From the NCBI GenBank assembly GCA_905221615.1, contig CAJNDT010006186.1:12501-76500 (forward strand): DNA of 64,000 bases, written 5' to 3'. A model generated the notes under the pieces. The model did not search any database. It saw nothing but the letters and a program-made list of their open reading frames with translations, and was not told the origin of the DNA. Positions 11,787 to 24,418 of this stretch are shown piece by piece (the first letter of the stretch is position 1; the number at the start of each line of letters is the position of its first letter). The stretch is from Symbiodinium sp. CCMP2592 (lineage: Eukaryota > Sar > Dinophyceae > Suessiales > Symbiodiniaceae). Both the position numbers and the translations under genes were made by a program.

Positions 11787-14150
11787 TCAGGCCTGCGTGC
11801 CCGGACACGTCCGAACATTCCGACTGCAGAGTCTGCAGAGCTTGAACGAGCATTGACCAGTCGCACTGCAGCCAAGCAGCAAGAAGACGGCGTTCACATT
11901 GTCCGCCACACGCAGCATGTACAAGGATGCGATGCTGCCGAAGGGCCCCCATCGCTTGGCAAAAATTTCCATTTGTGGTCGAGTGGGCATCCATGACACC
12001 TGGGGCAGAATCTGAAACTTTTGCTTCAAGACCATGCGGCCGCAGCCCAGCCGAGGCTCCTCGTTCTTGGCGGTTATGTGGGCTGGCGGGACAATGTTAT
12101 AGATCATCTTCATAGCACTCTGGATTGCAACGTCCCCATACGGGATTCCTGACCATGTGTGAACAAGTTCGCGAAGACATAACATCTGGCAACCCCAGCC
12201 GCATCCACTCATCACCCACCCTTCCCTTGGCCACTGCCTCAAGTCAAGAAAAGCAACACCCCTGCGAAGTGCTGCCTCGTCTATCTCTTGACAGCTGTAT
12301 CCCAACATCATCTCTCGACATTGTACCGACCTTCCTAGCCCCAAAGCCGCCAGAAGAAGGGATCCTCCGTGTCGGTGGAGCTGAAAGATGAGAAACATCT
12401 CGAGCGTCCATTCGCCAATGCCCGGCAGTTCTGTGAGGCGCTGCCGAAGCTCCTCATCGGAGGCCTAGCCAAGGGCCAGTTGTGCTGCAGATCTCCCAAA
12501 CTGCAACACATCACGCGCCTCCTCGAAAACTTCGCCGCTCAAAGTGCCATCCAAAAAGCGCTGAGCAATCTTCTGAATGTACTCAATCCTCAGTGCGTGT
12601 GCAGATCTTCACGGGCGTACCCTGGCATGTTCAGGTGATGTTGCACGGGTACAGGGCCGTAGGGCAGTGTCGACAGCGGCTGAGGGCCCTCCCTACGAGC
12701 GACCTCGGGGGCAACATTCAATCTCTGTTCGTCTGCTTAAGGCCCACTTGCCGGCCAAAGTGGCTTCCGGTATGACAGCTTCGCGACTTCACGGATCCTT
12801 CCGAATCAGGGTCCCGGTTAGGGTTTCGGTACTCACACTCGCACTCGAGGCACGCAAGAAGGATTGGTTGGGGACACGTGGACTGAAGTGAAAAGGCAAG
12901 ACCAGGACGGATTGCAAGCCGCCAGTTTCGGGACCAGGTTTCGAGTAAAGTGCTGAGATGGCTTGAGAGTCCGCAGTAACCCGTGATCCACTTGTAGGGA
13001 GAATGATGAAACCAGCACTCAGCCCCCCTCAGCCCCTTTCAAGCAATGCCCATAAAGGAGCCGAAACTTACATCTGTTTGAGTTGTCTGACACCTGAAGA
13101 TCCTGAAGACTATGGCGAGGAGCCTGTCACAAGACTCGCCAGCCACGTGCTCTGGCTGCAGCACTTTCGTGTCCTTGACTTATTACTTGACAATCTGACG
13201 CTCGGACCAGGACTGTCAAAACAGGACCCTTTCCGCATCAAGCCTCGGAAGCACCCTTTGACACCAACTCACCCCCGCTCTCCGGTGCTACAGCGGAGTG
13301 CTCTGCCGAGCATCTCGGTTTCCGCAGAGTCCAAGCAGTCGCTCAAACATCCCCTGGCAAACTCGCACACTCAGTTGTTGGTGGCAGACCTCGGATGACT
13401 TCACTGCATTGACACGCAGGCCAAGTGGGTCATTGTGTCGCGGCACTGTTTGGACCAGAGTCGTGAAGGGATCCGGCCTGCACTTCACAGAAGCTGCCTG
13501 TGGCACCACAAAATCACAGCTAGCGCTGGCCTGTCTTTACCGAGCAGCTCCAAAATGCCCGTCGGTGGCCCGATGAGTTGGACCACATGCCTGGAAATTC
13601 TCTGCCCTGGACTGTTGGACACACTGTCAAGATGCTCAGCCTGAATCTCTCATCATTTTGGATCAGGTAGCCCACCTGCGCAAGCCGCGGAGGCAGATAC
13701 CAGATCAACGAGTTGTAACTTCAAAGTAGTAAATTTCGAACCAGGGCACCCCAAGCTGAACACTTTGACGTGTCATGGCTCGCGGCAGCTGCTGCTCAAC
13801 ATCCATCGGGGGCTCGAGGTCGATTGTACTCAGCTTTGGGGACGAGTCTGGCAAGTCACCTGGGCAGTTTGGTCATCTTCCTCAGACCTTTAACGTCTTG
13901 CAGACCGGAAGAAGCCAAGGCACCTCGGACCTGACGGAAGGCGAGCTTGCTGAAAGATTGCTTTGCCGGTGAGCCTGGCTTTGGCCCCGCGGACGACGGC
14001 CCAGCCCTCAGCTTTTCCAGCCCTAACGGCCCTGACGGAAACCCGGATCAGAGAGACTTTGGCTTCCGCGGTACTCCTTGACTTCGTAATGGGCTTAGGG
14101 CTCAGGCTAAGGCTCTGAACTAGGTGGGAGGCTTGATTGGCCATGCGACA
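11787..14150 (-). CDS. unknown multi-exon gene
   Basis: Several exon-like minus-strand segments follow one another. Near 13850-13735 a segment opens after a good acceptor (aactgcccag) and reads PKLSTIDLEPPMDVEQQLPR, then VPWFEIYYFEVTTR. Next comes VGYLIQNDERFRLSIL after another acceptor near 13670, then NDPLGLRVNAVKSSEVCHQQ near 13400, and finally the longest one, 12150-11900, with MKMIYNIVPPAHITAKNEEP and MEIFAKRWGPFGSIASLYML. The composition is clearly protein-like and the frames change between segments as in a spliced gene. I do not recognise the family; the FEIYYFEV stretch is only loosely like a SPRY-domain strand. Exon borders, start and stop are not fixed. Confidence 0.4.
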
Positions 14151-14805
14151 TGTGACAGCAACTTACACTCCACTCCACTGGGCTGTATTATGTCACAGGC
14201 TCGCTAGGCGCAACGTGCTCCAAGATCGCTTGCTGAAGTTCTCCAGGCTCGTCCACACTTCAGAATTTGCCACTGCCTTGGCCAAGATGCGACGGGCATT
14301 TCCATCGAAGCACTGCACTACGCCCTACGACCCAAACGGGTAGGCGCTCTGATGCGGCCTCTCACAGCTCTCACAAATTCGACGTGAGTGGCCTCCTCTT
14401 CTGGAGCTTCGGCGATCTCGAGAGAAGCTGCAGCTTTTGGCTTTTGCTCTCCCTCCAGAAGCTTGTCGTACCTCTCGCTGACCTCCTGCACTCAACAAAA
14501 CCGCTGAATACGAATGTACCCGATGGCCCAACGTCCAATCACACACTGCCGGGACTTGCCGCCTGCCGAGTGTCTGCAGCACCAGCAGTGGCCATGACGA
14601 TGAGACGGGCAATGGGCTTTATATGCAAGCTCCAGAATGCAGCATGCTTCTGAAGATGCGCGACTTCCTGGGAGGAGTAGGACGGTTCCGGTTCCAAGAA
14701 GATGCCTAGACTTTCCAAAAAGGCTTGGCTTGTCGTCACATCTGTTGCAGAGCTGCTGCTTCCTCATGCGTCCGCTTCCTCAGGAGGGAAAGATGAAGTG
14801 CTTCA

Positions 14806-14833
14806 TTCACACACACACACACACACACACACG
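14806..14833. repeat. (CA)n microsatellite
   Basis: About 14 uninterrupted CA units, in a stretch without a recognised gene. Confidence 0.95.
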
Positions 14834-14899
14834 GTCCGAATGCAAGGCCATTTAGAGGAAGGATTAGCCCAGGCTCATGTACAGAATGGCGCGACATAG

Positions 14900-15800
14900 C
14901 TGCTCAGATGTCTGTCCAGGTCGATCTAGCCGACCCATCATCTGCACCAGCTGATCCATCTGCACTGGTCCTCGGAATCCAGAACCTACACGTGCGAGAT
15001 GTTTTCATCTGAACCAAATTCTTCAGGCGACACGATGTTACACATGCTGGCTCATGCTCGGTGAACGTTGGATTCGTTTCTCCCCGGCAGTGAAACCAGC
15101 TATATGACAAGACACGAAGCACAGTTCAAGTGAACTATCGAGACTATTGAGCGACTATTGCTCTTCTTGACTCGCAGGTGCCACGCGGGGCTCAGAGTTC
15201 AGAGTCCGATCGCTCGAAAGCCAACTCACAAGACAAGCTATTCTACAAAGCCAAACCCCCAAACCCATCTACGCAAAACAAAGCCTTCCTCCAGAAATGA
15301 CAAATCCCAGCATCCTTCACCAAATGTCCGCGGATGAAACGTTGAGCTCATGAAACTGTCACGGCATGTTGTGGCTTTATGATTGCCACTCAACATCACC
15401 ACCACTATCCCCTAGTCTTCAAAATCGTCATCACGTCGTCGTCATCATCATTATCTCATTGCAGTGTGATCATACTTATATCTGATATTTATGTCCACAA
15501 GCGTTGTGACGAGGTGTTGCTGTTCGTCTCCTTCTTATTGTGATGATGAATCATTACTTTATCCGTCTCATGTGCCCTACTTATTTTGATTCTGCTTCTG
15601 AAGATGACTATCCGATCACCCTCAGTTCCATTACTGTTTCCAACATTATTGGTTCTTAGAGTGTTACTAGTCTGCCTTCAGCATGGTCCTCCTATTACGA
15701 TTGTGTTGAGCAGGTTTCGACTCACACACTCGCACAAGGCAGGCATGGCTTTGTTTAAGGAGCAGGGAACATTGTCCGCACTCTTGCAGTGACTCTCTCC
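14900..15800. other. no gene recognised; AT-richer spacer
   Basis: Nothing coding-like was found. The part from about 15350 to 15700 is richer in A and T, with scattered CAT/ATC trinucleotides, unlike the flanking DNA. It has no evident repeat structure. Confidence 0.5.
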
Positions 15801-15889
15801 CTCTCGCTCGTTACCACCACCACAGCGACAAGTCGAACAATAAAAGGAGTCCGCCGACCCCGCTATGGGGAAGCCCTCTGCCCCGCCTT

Positions 15890-16310
15890 GCCCCCTTTCC
15901 CCAACAGTTAAATTCCGCAAAAGCTCTACTCTTCCTGGATTCAATTTTGTCGGGGCCAAGGGGGTGTCGGGTTTCTGTGCGCCCTTCTCTTGGTTTTGGC
16001 CTCACCCTCCATGCTCCTGGCCTGCGCGGTCAAACTCCGCAAAAACTGGGAGGAGGTGGGCCCCTGCCTCCCTCTCCTTCCCCCACGCCTCGCCCCTTTC
16101 CTTGGCCCCTACCCTCCATGCTCCCGGTCAAATCCCGCAAAAACTCCACTCTTCCTGCTTCAGTTTGGTCGGGGCGAGGTGGGCGACCCTACCCGCTGAC
16201 GAAATTCCGCAAAAACTCTACTCCTCCTGTATTCCGTTTTGTTGGGGCGAGGTGCGCCCGCTCACATTCCATGCTCCCGGTCAAATTCCGCACAAACTTG
16301 AGAGCCACGG
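15890..16310 (+). repeat. repeat family A, about five degenerate copies
   Basis: A unit is repeated at about 15908, 16030, 16127, 16199 and 16280. It runs: CCTCACCCTCCATGCTCC, a GGTCAAATTCCGC core, an A-run, CTCTACTCTTCCTG, a short variable part, then TTTTGTCGGGGCGAGGTGGG. Copies are truncated to different extents. The same unit recurs near 34960-35240. The pyrimidine-rich text between copies resembles that at the second site. It has no open frame that survives across copies. Confidence 0.75.
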
Positions 16311-17330
16311 GCTGGGACGAAAGCTCTAGTAGGGGTAGGACGGCGACACGGAGCTTACAGGAATAGAGAGGCCCTAGCGAAGCTTGTGGCAGCTGTTTTT
16401 CCGATCGCAGCGGCCGTTACCAAAGCATGCTGTCAGCTCCCGGGCTGCGCGGGATTTCTGCAAGCCTGGGTCCGTGTGTGTATCTTCCTTGTGGAAGAGT
16501 TGCGCATGTAGTATAAAGTAGACTAGATACAATATACAGGCTGGCCGTGAGAGAGAAAGAGAGAAGATAGAGTATGCTGCGCACTCCAAAGTCTTCAGCG
16601 AGGGATCCGAGGCGCAAATAGAGACTGCAGCCAGCGAGCGTGGAGCTGTATGGGGCAGCGCCCGCAGCCACGACATTCCGTGTTCGAGCTCAAGCTTCAG
16701 CTGCTCGAAGCCAGTCGAGGAAGCCTCGACAGAGTCAGCACGTAAAACATGCAACATTCAACTTTCTGCCAGTAGCGGGCGTCGACGGTGTTTATATCCG
16801 TTTGGCGCTCTCGTTCGCGTGTTGCACTGTCGCGGTGAGGTCGCGCCAATAGGGAGGCGCAGTTCGTGTCGAGGACTCCGGCTGGCTGGGGCAGAATAGT
16901 TACCGTTCTTCAGATGTCACGCTGAGTCCCAGATACTTTTGCACGAGGCGCCTCGTCGTAGTCTGGAAGGAGCTTGCACAACTCGCTGCCAGCAGAATGG
17001 TCGGCCGGTTGGAAAGTCAATGCACTTCCTGCGATGTCAGTGCTGTTACTACCCCACCAACCGGAGACTAGAAGTACCTGCCTGCAACTGCAGAGGTCCT
17101 GGCATTGAGGTCTTGAGAGGCTGGGACTTTCACATGCATGGCTCTTGTTGTATGGCAAACAACATGCATGCATGCACTCACGCCAATCGTCAGCATGAAG
17201 CATGTATTAGCATGTATGTATGCATGTATGTCTGCATGTTATAGGCCAGTATGCGTCACCAAATTCAAGGAAAAGGTCAGGAAAGCACATGGGCGTTGTC
17301 CAATATTCCTTTGTCCTAGTTTTAGCCCTT

Positions 17331-17370
17331 GGTCCGCGCTTGCGCGGACCTTGCGCGCCCTTGCGCGCGC
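17331..17370. repeat. perfect GC-rich hairpin pair
   Basis: GGTCCGCGC, TT, GCGCGGACC forms a perfect 9-bp stem with a 2-base loop (17331-17350). A second inverted repeat, GCGCGC-CCTT-GCGCGC, follows at once. It lies in a stretch with no recognised gene; whether it is a transcribed structure or a cruciform is unknown. Confidence 0.6.
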
Positions 17371-17473
17371 ACAAATATGCAAACTTGCATTCGCGTGACA
17401 CGAAACTACAGAACAACATGGTTATGTTTGAGCATGCTCGACTCAATGCTGCATGGTGGGAGCAGCAGCAATC

Positions 17474-17670
<197 letters not shown>

Positions 17671-17776
17671 GTAGGTTGCAGTAGTAGTAATAGTATAGCA
17701 GTATGTAGTGGGCCACCGCCGTCGGACGGTAAGGGGGGTACATGCAGGAAGCAGGCCCGTCCGCTTCCCTCCATTC

Positions 17777-17922
17777 CGTAAGCTCCCCACGGGCCCTCTC
17801 ACCACGTGCTCGGCTTCCGAACGACGGTGGAAGTAGGAGTCGCAATGGTATAGTAGTGGTGGTAGTAGTCGTCAGCTCCCCACGGGCCCTCTCACCACGT
17901 GCTCGGCTTCCGAACGACGGTG
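17777..17922 (+). repeat. 53-bp direct duplication beside the (GTA)n array
   Basis: A 53-base segment beginning AGCTCCCCACGGGCCCTCTC and ending CGAACGACGGTGG occurs at about 17777-17829 and again at 17869-17922, almost identical. The 40 bases between them, and the DNA after the second copy, are GTA/GTC-rich like the neighbouring array. The arrangement fits slippage or gene conversion involving the array. Confidence 0.8.
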
Positions 17923-18079
17923 GGTATAGTAGTGGTCGTAGTAGTCGTCGTCGTAGTAGGAGAAGAAGCAACAGCAGAAGAAGAAGCGGCAGCGACTGAC
18001 TGAAGTAAGGACACAACGCAGTAACTGCAACATATATGTACATAGCTATCGACGTGATCATTCGTTTGGAATGCCTTCT

Positions 18080-20520
18080 TCATGAATCAGGTTTGTCTTA
18101 ACGACACCCGAATCGTCATGAAGGTTGCTTGAATGCTAGTAACACAGGCCCATGAAGTCGAGGCACGTTCTCGGAGCTTGTGCAGTGCTCGTCTAGCGAA
18201 GGACTGCGGCAGGTCGCTTTCGAGACCTGGCATCGCAAAGAAAAATTGTGGCATGCAAGCCGAGGGCAAGGACATGGCACAGACGGCCGGCCTTGAAGCT
18301 GTCAATGATGAAGTCCTGTTGTTTTTTGCCTTCGAACAGGGAACGAGCAGACCAGCGAGAGAAGTACAGCGATGGAAATTGCGAGTCGAGAGTAAACGGC
18401 GGTGAAGGGAAGTACAGCACGCGCCCAGTCATTCAGAAAGGTCAAGTGCAAGACTGGCACTGAAATCGTCATCCGTGCCTTGCGTGCCCGGACATTGTGC
18501 ACGTGACGCAGCAAGCTACGCACGGCTCCGCGCGCAGCTTTGTCGAGCGGCCGGGGCTTGTACACAGGTAGGTCTCACGTGCAGTCATATTGGGTGTTTA
18601 AGACATAGCCAGCGTGTCGGCTTGAAAAGCATGTGGTACAACCAAGCGGCGGCGACTCTGGAAGACTTTGCGGGTCTCACAGAGCCAGTGTTCGGTGTCG
18701 TGAACGGACCAGTCAGGTAGGTTCAGTCCCAGAGCACGAAGTGCGGAAACGAACATCCCGTGATTTTTGCCTTTGGCATGAAGAGTCCTTGTCAAGTCCG
18801 CAGTGGCAAAAAGCAGAGAAGGGAACGCAACAGACGGTCCTCAACTCTTGTGTCGTTGGTTTGCGGCTGTTCCAGGCACATCCGTGGCCCACGAGCAAGG
18901 GCACGCAGCCCGAGTCGCGAAATCCCATGACAGCGAGGTCCGTGTTCACCTCGCTGCGGGAGTTTGAAGTCGGTGCAATAGGGCGCAAGACGTTCTGTGA
19001 GGGCAGAAGCACTCAGTGCCGTGCCAAGTAGGCCGCGAACTTGAAGTTGTTCGTGTCGAGCCAGGCATACACGGCAGAGCGATCGTGTTGAAGCACCTAG
19101 CCGAGCAATGTGAATCTCTAGGACGGCAGGTGTGTAGAGGCGTAATGACAAAGAGGGCATGAAGAGTTGTCAGAGCGAGCCTTGGTGAAGTTTTCAACGC
19201 AAGTCTTGGCCAGTCGCGCACAGGTCCGCTCCGACTTGTAGCGTCCAAAAGGCCTTGCAATCATGGAAGGGCTCCAGCTTTTAAGCTTACTGTAGCTGCA
19301 ATCTCGAGTAACAACAACCAGAACTGCGAGACAATGTTGCCAGGAAACTTGTCGGCACGCGTATCGATGCATCTGTCTGTGTAAAGGCGGGAAATCACTG
19401 AGAGCAGTTTGGCAGTGTGCAGTCCTTGCCATCCTATGTAGCCATATGCTTGGGCAGGGCCGCCATACGCATGAAGCAGCAGTCGGAAGGATTCCTGCGC
19501 ATGTTGCAATGTGGTGTGAAAGTGGACTAGGCATTGCAGGCACTGTGCTGGTCCTGTGTAACTGTGACAAAGCGAAGCAAGACGATGTTGAAGACGGCGT
19601 CTGCAAAAGACAGCTTTCGCCAGCCATGCAAGCATCTCGAGGAGTGATCGGCAACTCGGAAAACCTAGAGAAATTGGCGGATGTTCAGAACTGCATTTAA
19701 TGGAGCGAAAAGCCAAAAGCATGTGCGAGCAGGCCACATTGTTAATCTTGGACGTCTGCAATCGTTCCAAAGTCCAGAGGGGTAGGTCGAACGTTCGTGA
19801 TGCATGTGGCTGAGGAAGCAGTGGGCGCTTGCCGTCCTTGGTTTAAAGAAATAAGATAGCAAGCCTGCCAAGCAGCAGACAAGTAGACAGCAGTTGAGAC
19901 GAGTCGCGAGCCAGCGCTTCAGCATGCTTAGCCTGGCGGCCGCCAGCTGGTAAAACTGTCGCACCTGCCTGCCGCGTAACGCCTGTCCGGTCGTCGGCTT
20001 GGCCTCAGGGGCAATAAACTAGACGCGCACGTGAACATGTTTGTATAGTTTGATGGGGCCTTCAGAGTTCTTTTGGCTGCAAGAATGGCGTCGGCATTTC
20101 TTGAGAGCAACCGCCAGCTGAAGTGTTGACGTAGTGCTCGATTGGTCAGAGAGCCTGACAGTTGCATGCTACAGCTAACTTCATAGACGTTCCGAAGAAG
20201 GAAGATTCGAACAAGCTAGAGCACGTTCAGCGAACAGTACGATCATGCAGCTTGGCAGCTTGCAGTTCGGGCACTAGATATATAGCGTCGCAGCTGTGCT
20301 TCCATGGAAACCAACGGAGGCGCATGTTGTCTTGGTCGGCGAGTCCATGCAGTTTTTTTGGACGCTCAAAAGTCAGAAAGACAATGCAACATTAAGAAGA
20401 ACGTTCTTGCCACTGTTGTGCTTCTAGATATGTGGACGTGGCGAAGTCGGTTGGCCTACAATGATCGATCCCATGCGACAAAATGCAAGAGCCTCTTTGA
20501 GCTAACATAATTGCGGCGAG
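18080..20520 (-). pseudogene. decayed, unassigned coding-like sequence
   Basis: The minus strand holds overlapping frames of 90-180 codons, mainly 18710-19160 and 19118-19964. Their composition is partly protein-like (for example GWQGLHTAKLLSVISRLYTD, and SERTCARLAKTCVENFTKAR followed by CPLC), but they are broken by frame changes without splice signals. The CPLC ending after a basic stretch is loosely like the end of a reverse-transcriptase polyprotein. That is not enough for a family call. I treat it as a decayed, probably transposon-derived region. Confidence 0.25.
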
Positions 20521-20825
20521 GCTGGCGCGGGCGTGCGCTGCACAGTTGCCATGGAACAGCGGAAGTATGCATGTTCGTGAATCGACAAGCCGAAAAAGTC
20601 ACGTGACAGCAAAAAAAGGGATCCGGCTCTGGCAAACATAGCACTGGTTTCTGTTTTGGTTTTGGCCAAAGAAAGTCTGCGAGTGGCAGTTTCAGCGAAC
20701 GCCTACTGTAGAGCGCTGCCGGTGGAGCACAGGGCAGGCCGCCGCAAGCATCAGCGCGTAGTTTGGCCAGCCTCCGAAACGTTTTGATGTCAGAGAAGCT
20801 TGGCTAGGCTTCTAAGCAATGCACC

Positions 20826-20990
20826 TGCAAGGGTAAGATGCGGGAGCGTTTTTGATGCAACACAAATAGGACGGGGCGCGCGTGCGTGTCATGCATTCCT
20901 AGTAGTGAGAATTGTGGACACACGCAGGCTCCTGGAGGCTCGAATTCGGAGGCGACGAAAGACCAAAAACGGGATAAGGGTTTACGCTCT
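20826..20990 (+). repeat. isolated diverged copy of the 152-bp satellite monomer
   Basis: Starting with CGGGAGCGTTTTTGATGCAA at 20841, this segment follows the satellite monomer of 22626-23520 through the GGGGCG, GTGTCATGCA, CCTAGT and GAGAATTG landmarks. It lies about 1.8 kb from the array, is more diverged, and stands alone. Confidence 0.65.
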
Positions 20991-21513
20991 CACAACTCGG
21001 ACACAGCCAGGCGAGGTTCTTAGGTGCGGAGTCGGTGTGAAAAATGAATTGTTGTCGATTCTCACTTGTGCCAGTTCACCACAAGACACACAGAAGGAGC
21101 CAAGTACAATGAAAGCTCAACCACCACGGAAGGTCGCTACGGAGAATCGTCGACAATCGTCCAGTCTCCATCAGCAACAAAATAACAGGCTACATTAAAC
21201 ACAGTGGCACCCGAACACATAAGGCTGGAAACTGGAGGACGTCATACAGGCTACCGTTTTCTGTTCGACGACTACAAGCTGCAAATGAGTTTACTCGTTG
21301 GGCTACTTTGAGCATGAAGAGTGCAAAGCAAAATCTACTCCAGGCTTTTCTAGAACTAGATGAATACCTGGGGGGCCCTTCGTAGATTCCCACAGAGCAC
21401 CAGAGTTAAGGTTGGGTGAGACTTGCGGTCTTCCAGCATCGTTGTCCCTGTTGCAAAGATTGCTCAGTGGTGCTCGCTACCGGTCATTGTGTCTGACAGA
21501 AGTGCACCCACCA

Positions 21514-22005
21514 TCACAAAGGACTGGCGAGCTCATCCATTGCACATCCTTCTGAAGCTTTCCCAATGATGGCCTGCATGAAGGCACTCGCCTCCGTCCC
21601 TTCGCTACTCACAGCAGCGAGCACAGCCAGAGTGTCTTCGCATCGCACGGCAGGCGCAGCATCCGTCTTGTTTGATGCACCAGCTCCGTGTCTTCGCAGA
21701 GGTTGTCCTGCTTTCCACATTGTAACCCATAGGCCCTTCACAAATCATCGAGATTCTCTCGCCATAGAAAAGGCGGGCGTAGTTGTTGGTCCCAATCCTG
21801 GAGACACATCACTCCACGCAGAAACGATGCAGGATCACAGAAGAACCACCTGTCAAGCATGCCTTTTGAAGGCTTGGCACCAGACAAAGGGAGAGTCATC
21901 CGTTGCGACCTTTCAGCCGTGCAGCAGCAGTTTCCGATCTGTTTCCGCAGCTCCAGAACTTGACATGTACTCGGAGACAGGCCAACTAGGGTCAGGAAAA
22001 GCCAT
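21514..22005 (-). CDS. candidate small gene, unknown
   Basis: An ATG in good context (22005, gccATGG) opens MAFPDPSWPVSEYMSSSGAA. A middle segment near 21860-21770 reads RWFFCDPASFLRGVMCLQDW. A last segment at 21690-21514 reads VRCEDTLAVLAAVSSEGTEA and ends DELASPL with a stop. All three are protein-like and on the minus strand but in different frames, and the gap after the first segment is too short for an ordinary intron. It may be a small spliced gene with an unread exon, or a broken gene. No family is recognised. Confidence 0.3.
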
Positions 22006-22601
22006 GGCTTGCCGCGCGGGCGGGGGTTGGTGGTTTGGTTATCAAGCGGAGGGAAGGTTAAAACAAGTTAAACTAAGAACCAAAGTGTCAACCGAAGCGC
22101 TCCCTTCCGCAGACGACAGAGACAGAGGGGCCTGACAGACGGGTCCTGGCAAATTCATCCATTCGTTAAAGAAGCATGCTGCAGGCACCACGACAACACC
22201 CAAACATCATCAGAAGTGGCAAGCGAGCAGCATCCCAACGTCATGCATTGCACAAGGTCATGCAAACAGTCATCATGCATCATGCATTCAATTAACAGTC
22301 CAGCACTTGCAGTAAGGAAAAGGCAGTGCAAAGGCAGCGTGCAGGCAGTGAGTGGCTCACAAGCAAGTGTATTACACACTGTGCATCAGGGAGTCTGTTC
22401 ATCTCAGTCAGGAGGGCTCGGAAGTCTGGGAATCCTCAACTGGGATCGGGCTGCCAAGGTAGGCTTGTCTTTCCTTGCTGAGGGCAAGAGCTTCAAGGAT
22501 ACCAAGCTGTTTTAGGTTAGGTTGTTCGCCGATCCCGAAGTCTCCCGGAAGAAAGCCCAAAGTGTCGTGGCTGAGCATGCTGTTGCTTGGCAAATGAAAT
22601 A

Positions 22602-22619
22602 AGGGTTTAGGGTTTAGGG
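22602..22619 (+). repeat. interstitial telomere-type repeat (TTTAGGG)
   Basis: Two and a half units of TTTAGGG lie directly left of the 152-bp satellite. TTTAGGG is the plant-type telomere unit also reported for dinoflagellates. Confidence 0.8.
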
Positions 22620-22625
22620 ACATGC

Positions 22626-23520
22626 CACGGACGGGAGCGCTTTTGACCCAACATAAATGTGGTGGGGCGTGCATGTGTGTCGTGCAGTTGTAGTGTTGAG
22701 AATTGTCGAGGTATGCATGTGTGTAGATGACGTGTAGATGCCCAATTGAGGGAGGCGAGGTTTGATCAAAAATGCTCCCGGACACACGCCACGGGCGGGA
22801 GCGTTTTTGATCTAACATAAATTGGTGGGCCGTGCGTGGATGTCGTGCAGTCCCAGTGTCGAAAATTGCCGAGGTATGCATGTGCGTATACGTTGAATTC
22901 AGGGAGGCGAAGTCAGATCAAAAATGCTCCCGGACACATGCTACGGGCGGGAGCGTTTTTGATCTAACATAAATTGGCGGGGCGTGGCGGATGCTGCGCA
23001 GTCCTAGTGTCGAGAATTGCCGAGGTATGCATGTGCGTATACGTCCAATTCAGGGAGGCGAAGTTAGATCAAGAATGCTCCCGGACACATGCTACGGGCG
23101 GGAGCGTTTTTGATCTAACATAAATGTGGTGGGACGCGCGTGGGCGTCGTACAGTCCTAGTGTTGGGAATTGCCGAGGTATGCATGTGTGTAGATGCCCA
23201 GTTCAGGGAGGCGATGTCAGAGCAAAAATGCTCCCGGACACACGTCACGGGCGGGAGCGTTTTTGATCCAACATAAATCGGTGGGGCGTGCGTGGATGTC
23301 GTGCAGTCTCAGTGTGGAGAATTGGCGAGGTATGCATGTGTGTAGATGTACAATTCAGGGAGGCGATGTCAGATCAAAAATGCTCTCGGACACACGGCAC
23401 GGGCGGGAGCGCTTTTGATCTGACATAAGTTCGGTGGGGCGTGCGTGGATGTCGTGCAGTCCCAGTGTTGAGAATTGCCGAGGTATGCATATGTCGGATC
23501 AAGAGAACGCTCCCGGAAAA
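22626..23520 (+). repeat. 152-bp tandem satellite, six monomers
   Basis: The landmark GGGAGCG recurs at 22633, 22797, 22949, 23100, 23253 and 23405, that is, spacings of 164, 152, 151, 153 and 152. Each monomer carries GGGAGCGTTTTTGATC, ACATAAAT, GGTGGGGCGTGCGTGGATG, GTCGTGCAG, CCTAGTGT and GCCGAGGTATGCATGTG. Each junction has an inverted repeat: GATCAAAAATGCTCCCG (22764-22780) against CGGGAGCGTTTTTGATC (22796-22812), one mismatch, with a 15-base spacer. The last monomer is truncated. Short open frames inside it are repeat artefacts. Confidence 0.95.
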
Positions 23521-23788
23521 CTGCCAGGGTGTGTGAGTCCTAGGCGAATCAAGTGAACAACCGGTCTGGCTTGGCTGAAGCGACGACGAGAGTAGCAGAA
23601 TCGTCGGCGTCGGCAAGTCGACCTTGGACGGAACGAACGGTGGTATCGCACGTGTGCCTTGGTCCGAGGCAGGCACAGGACGGGAGTTGCGCGTTTGGAG
23701 AAGGATGGTGATGCTGTGACCTTGCAACGAGATACGTGGCAGAAGTGGACAGGTCAGCAACAGATCTAGAGGTCAAGACTTGCACACG

Positions 23789-23814
23789 GTTTAGGGTTTA
23801 GGGTTTAGGGTTTG
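23789..23814 (+). repeat. interstitial telomere-type repeat (TTTAGGG)
   Basis: Three and a half units of TTTAGGG, in the same orientation as the tract at 22602, about 270 bases right of the satellite. A shorter tract sits at 23970-23983. Confidence 0.9.
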
Positions 23815-24418
23815 CTGCAAGATTGCGTAGCGGTAGTGTAACAGGGATTGTAGGATTTATTCGCGGGTTTGTTGCCTGCGAATCGCAGCCATGGCCCGAC
23901 TGTGGCGGGCCATCACATAACTCACCCACCCCACGCCGTCTGAGGCGGCAAACCACCCAAACCTATACCTTTTAGGGTTTAGGACCTAAACTCTGTTAGG
24001 TCTATTTTGGTTAACAACAACCACACAATTCTGCAGCTAAGCTTCTGCTCCGAAAAGGCAGGGCGGGTGGGGGCCAGGAAAAGGTCGCCAGCGGGGGTGA
24101 GGGCCAGGAGGGCCAGGGGGGCCAGGGAGGGCTGGGAAGGGGTCCAAACAGCAGCTTTTGTCCAAGTCCCCCCTAGGACCAGCCAGGAGGCGCCTAGGTC
24201 CTGAACTCTGCTCGCTGGAGCTTCCAAGCCCCCCCGGGGGGTCCCTTTTTGGGTGGCCAAACCAACCCAGCCCCCCAGGATTTCGGGCTCCATAAACGTG
24301 GGTGCTACAGTACCCCTGTCTGTGGAACGGCGGGCAAGCGTCCTGGATCGACCTGCGCCATCGATGTCGAGGGGCTTAAGCGCCGCCCACCATCGAAGGT
24401 GGGCGGCCTAGGCCATGA

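Noticed and set aside
19118..19260. A reverse-transcriptase tail (basic stretch then CPLC)
   Set aside because: No catalytic YxDD, endonuclease or RNase H motif was seen in the surrounding frames.
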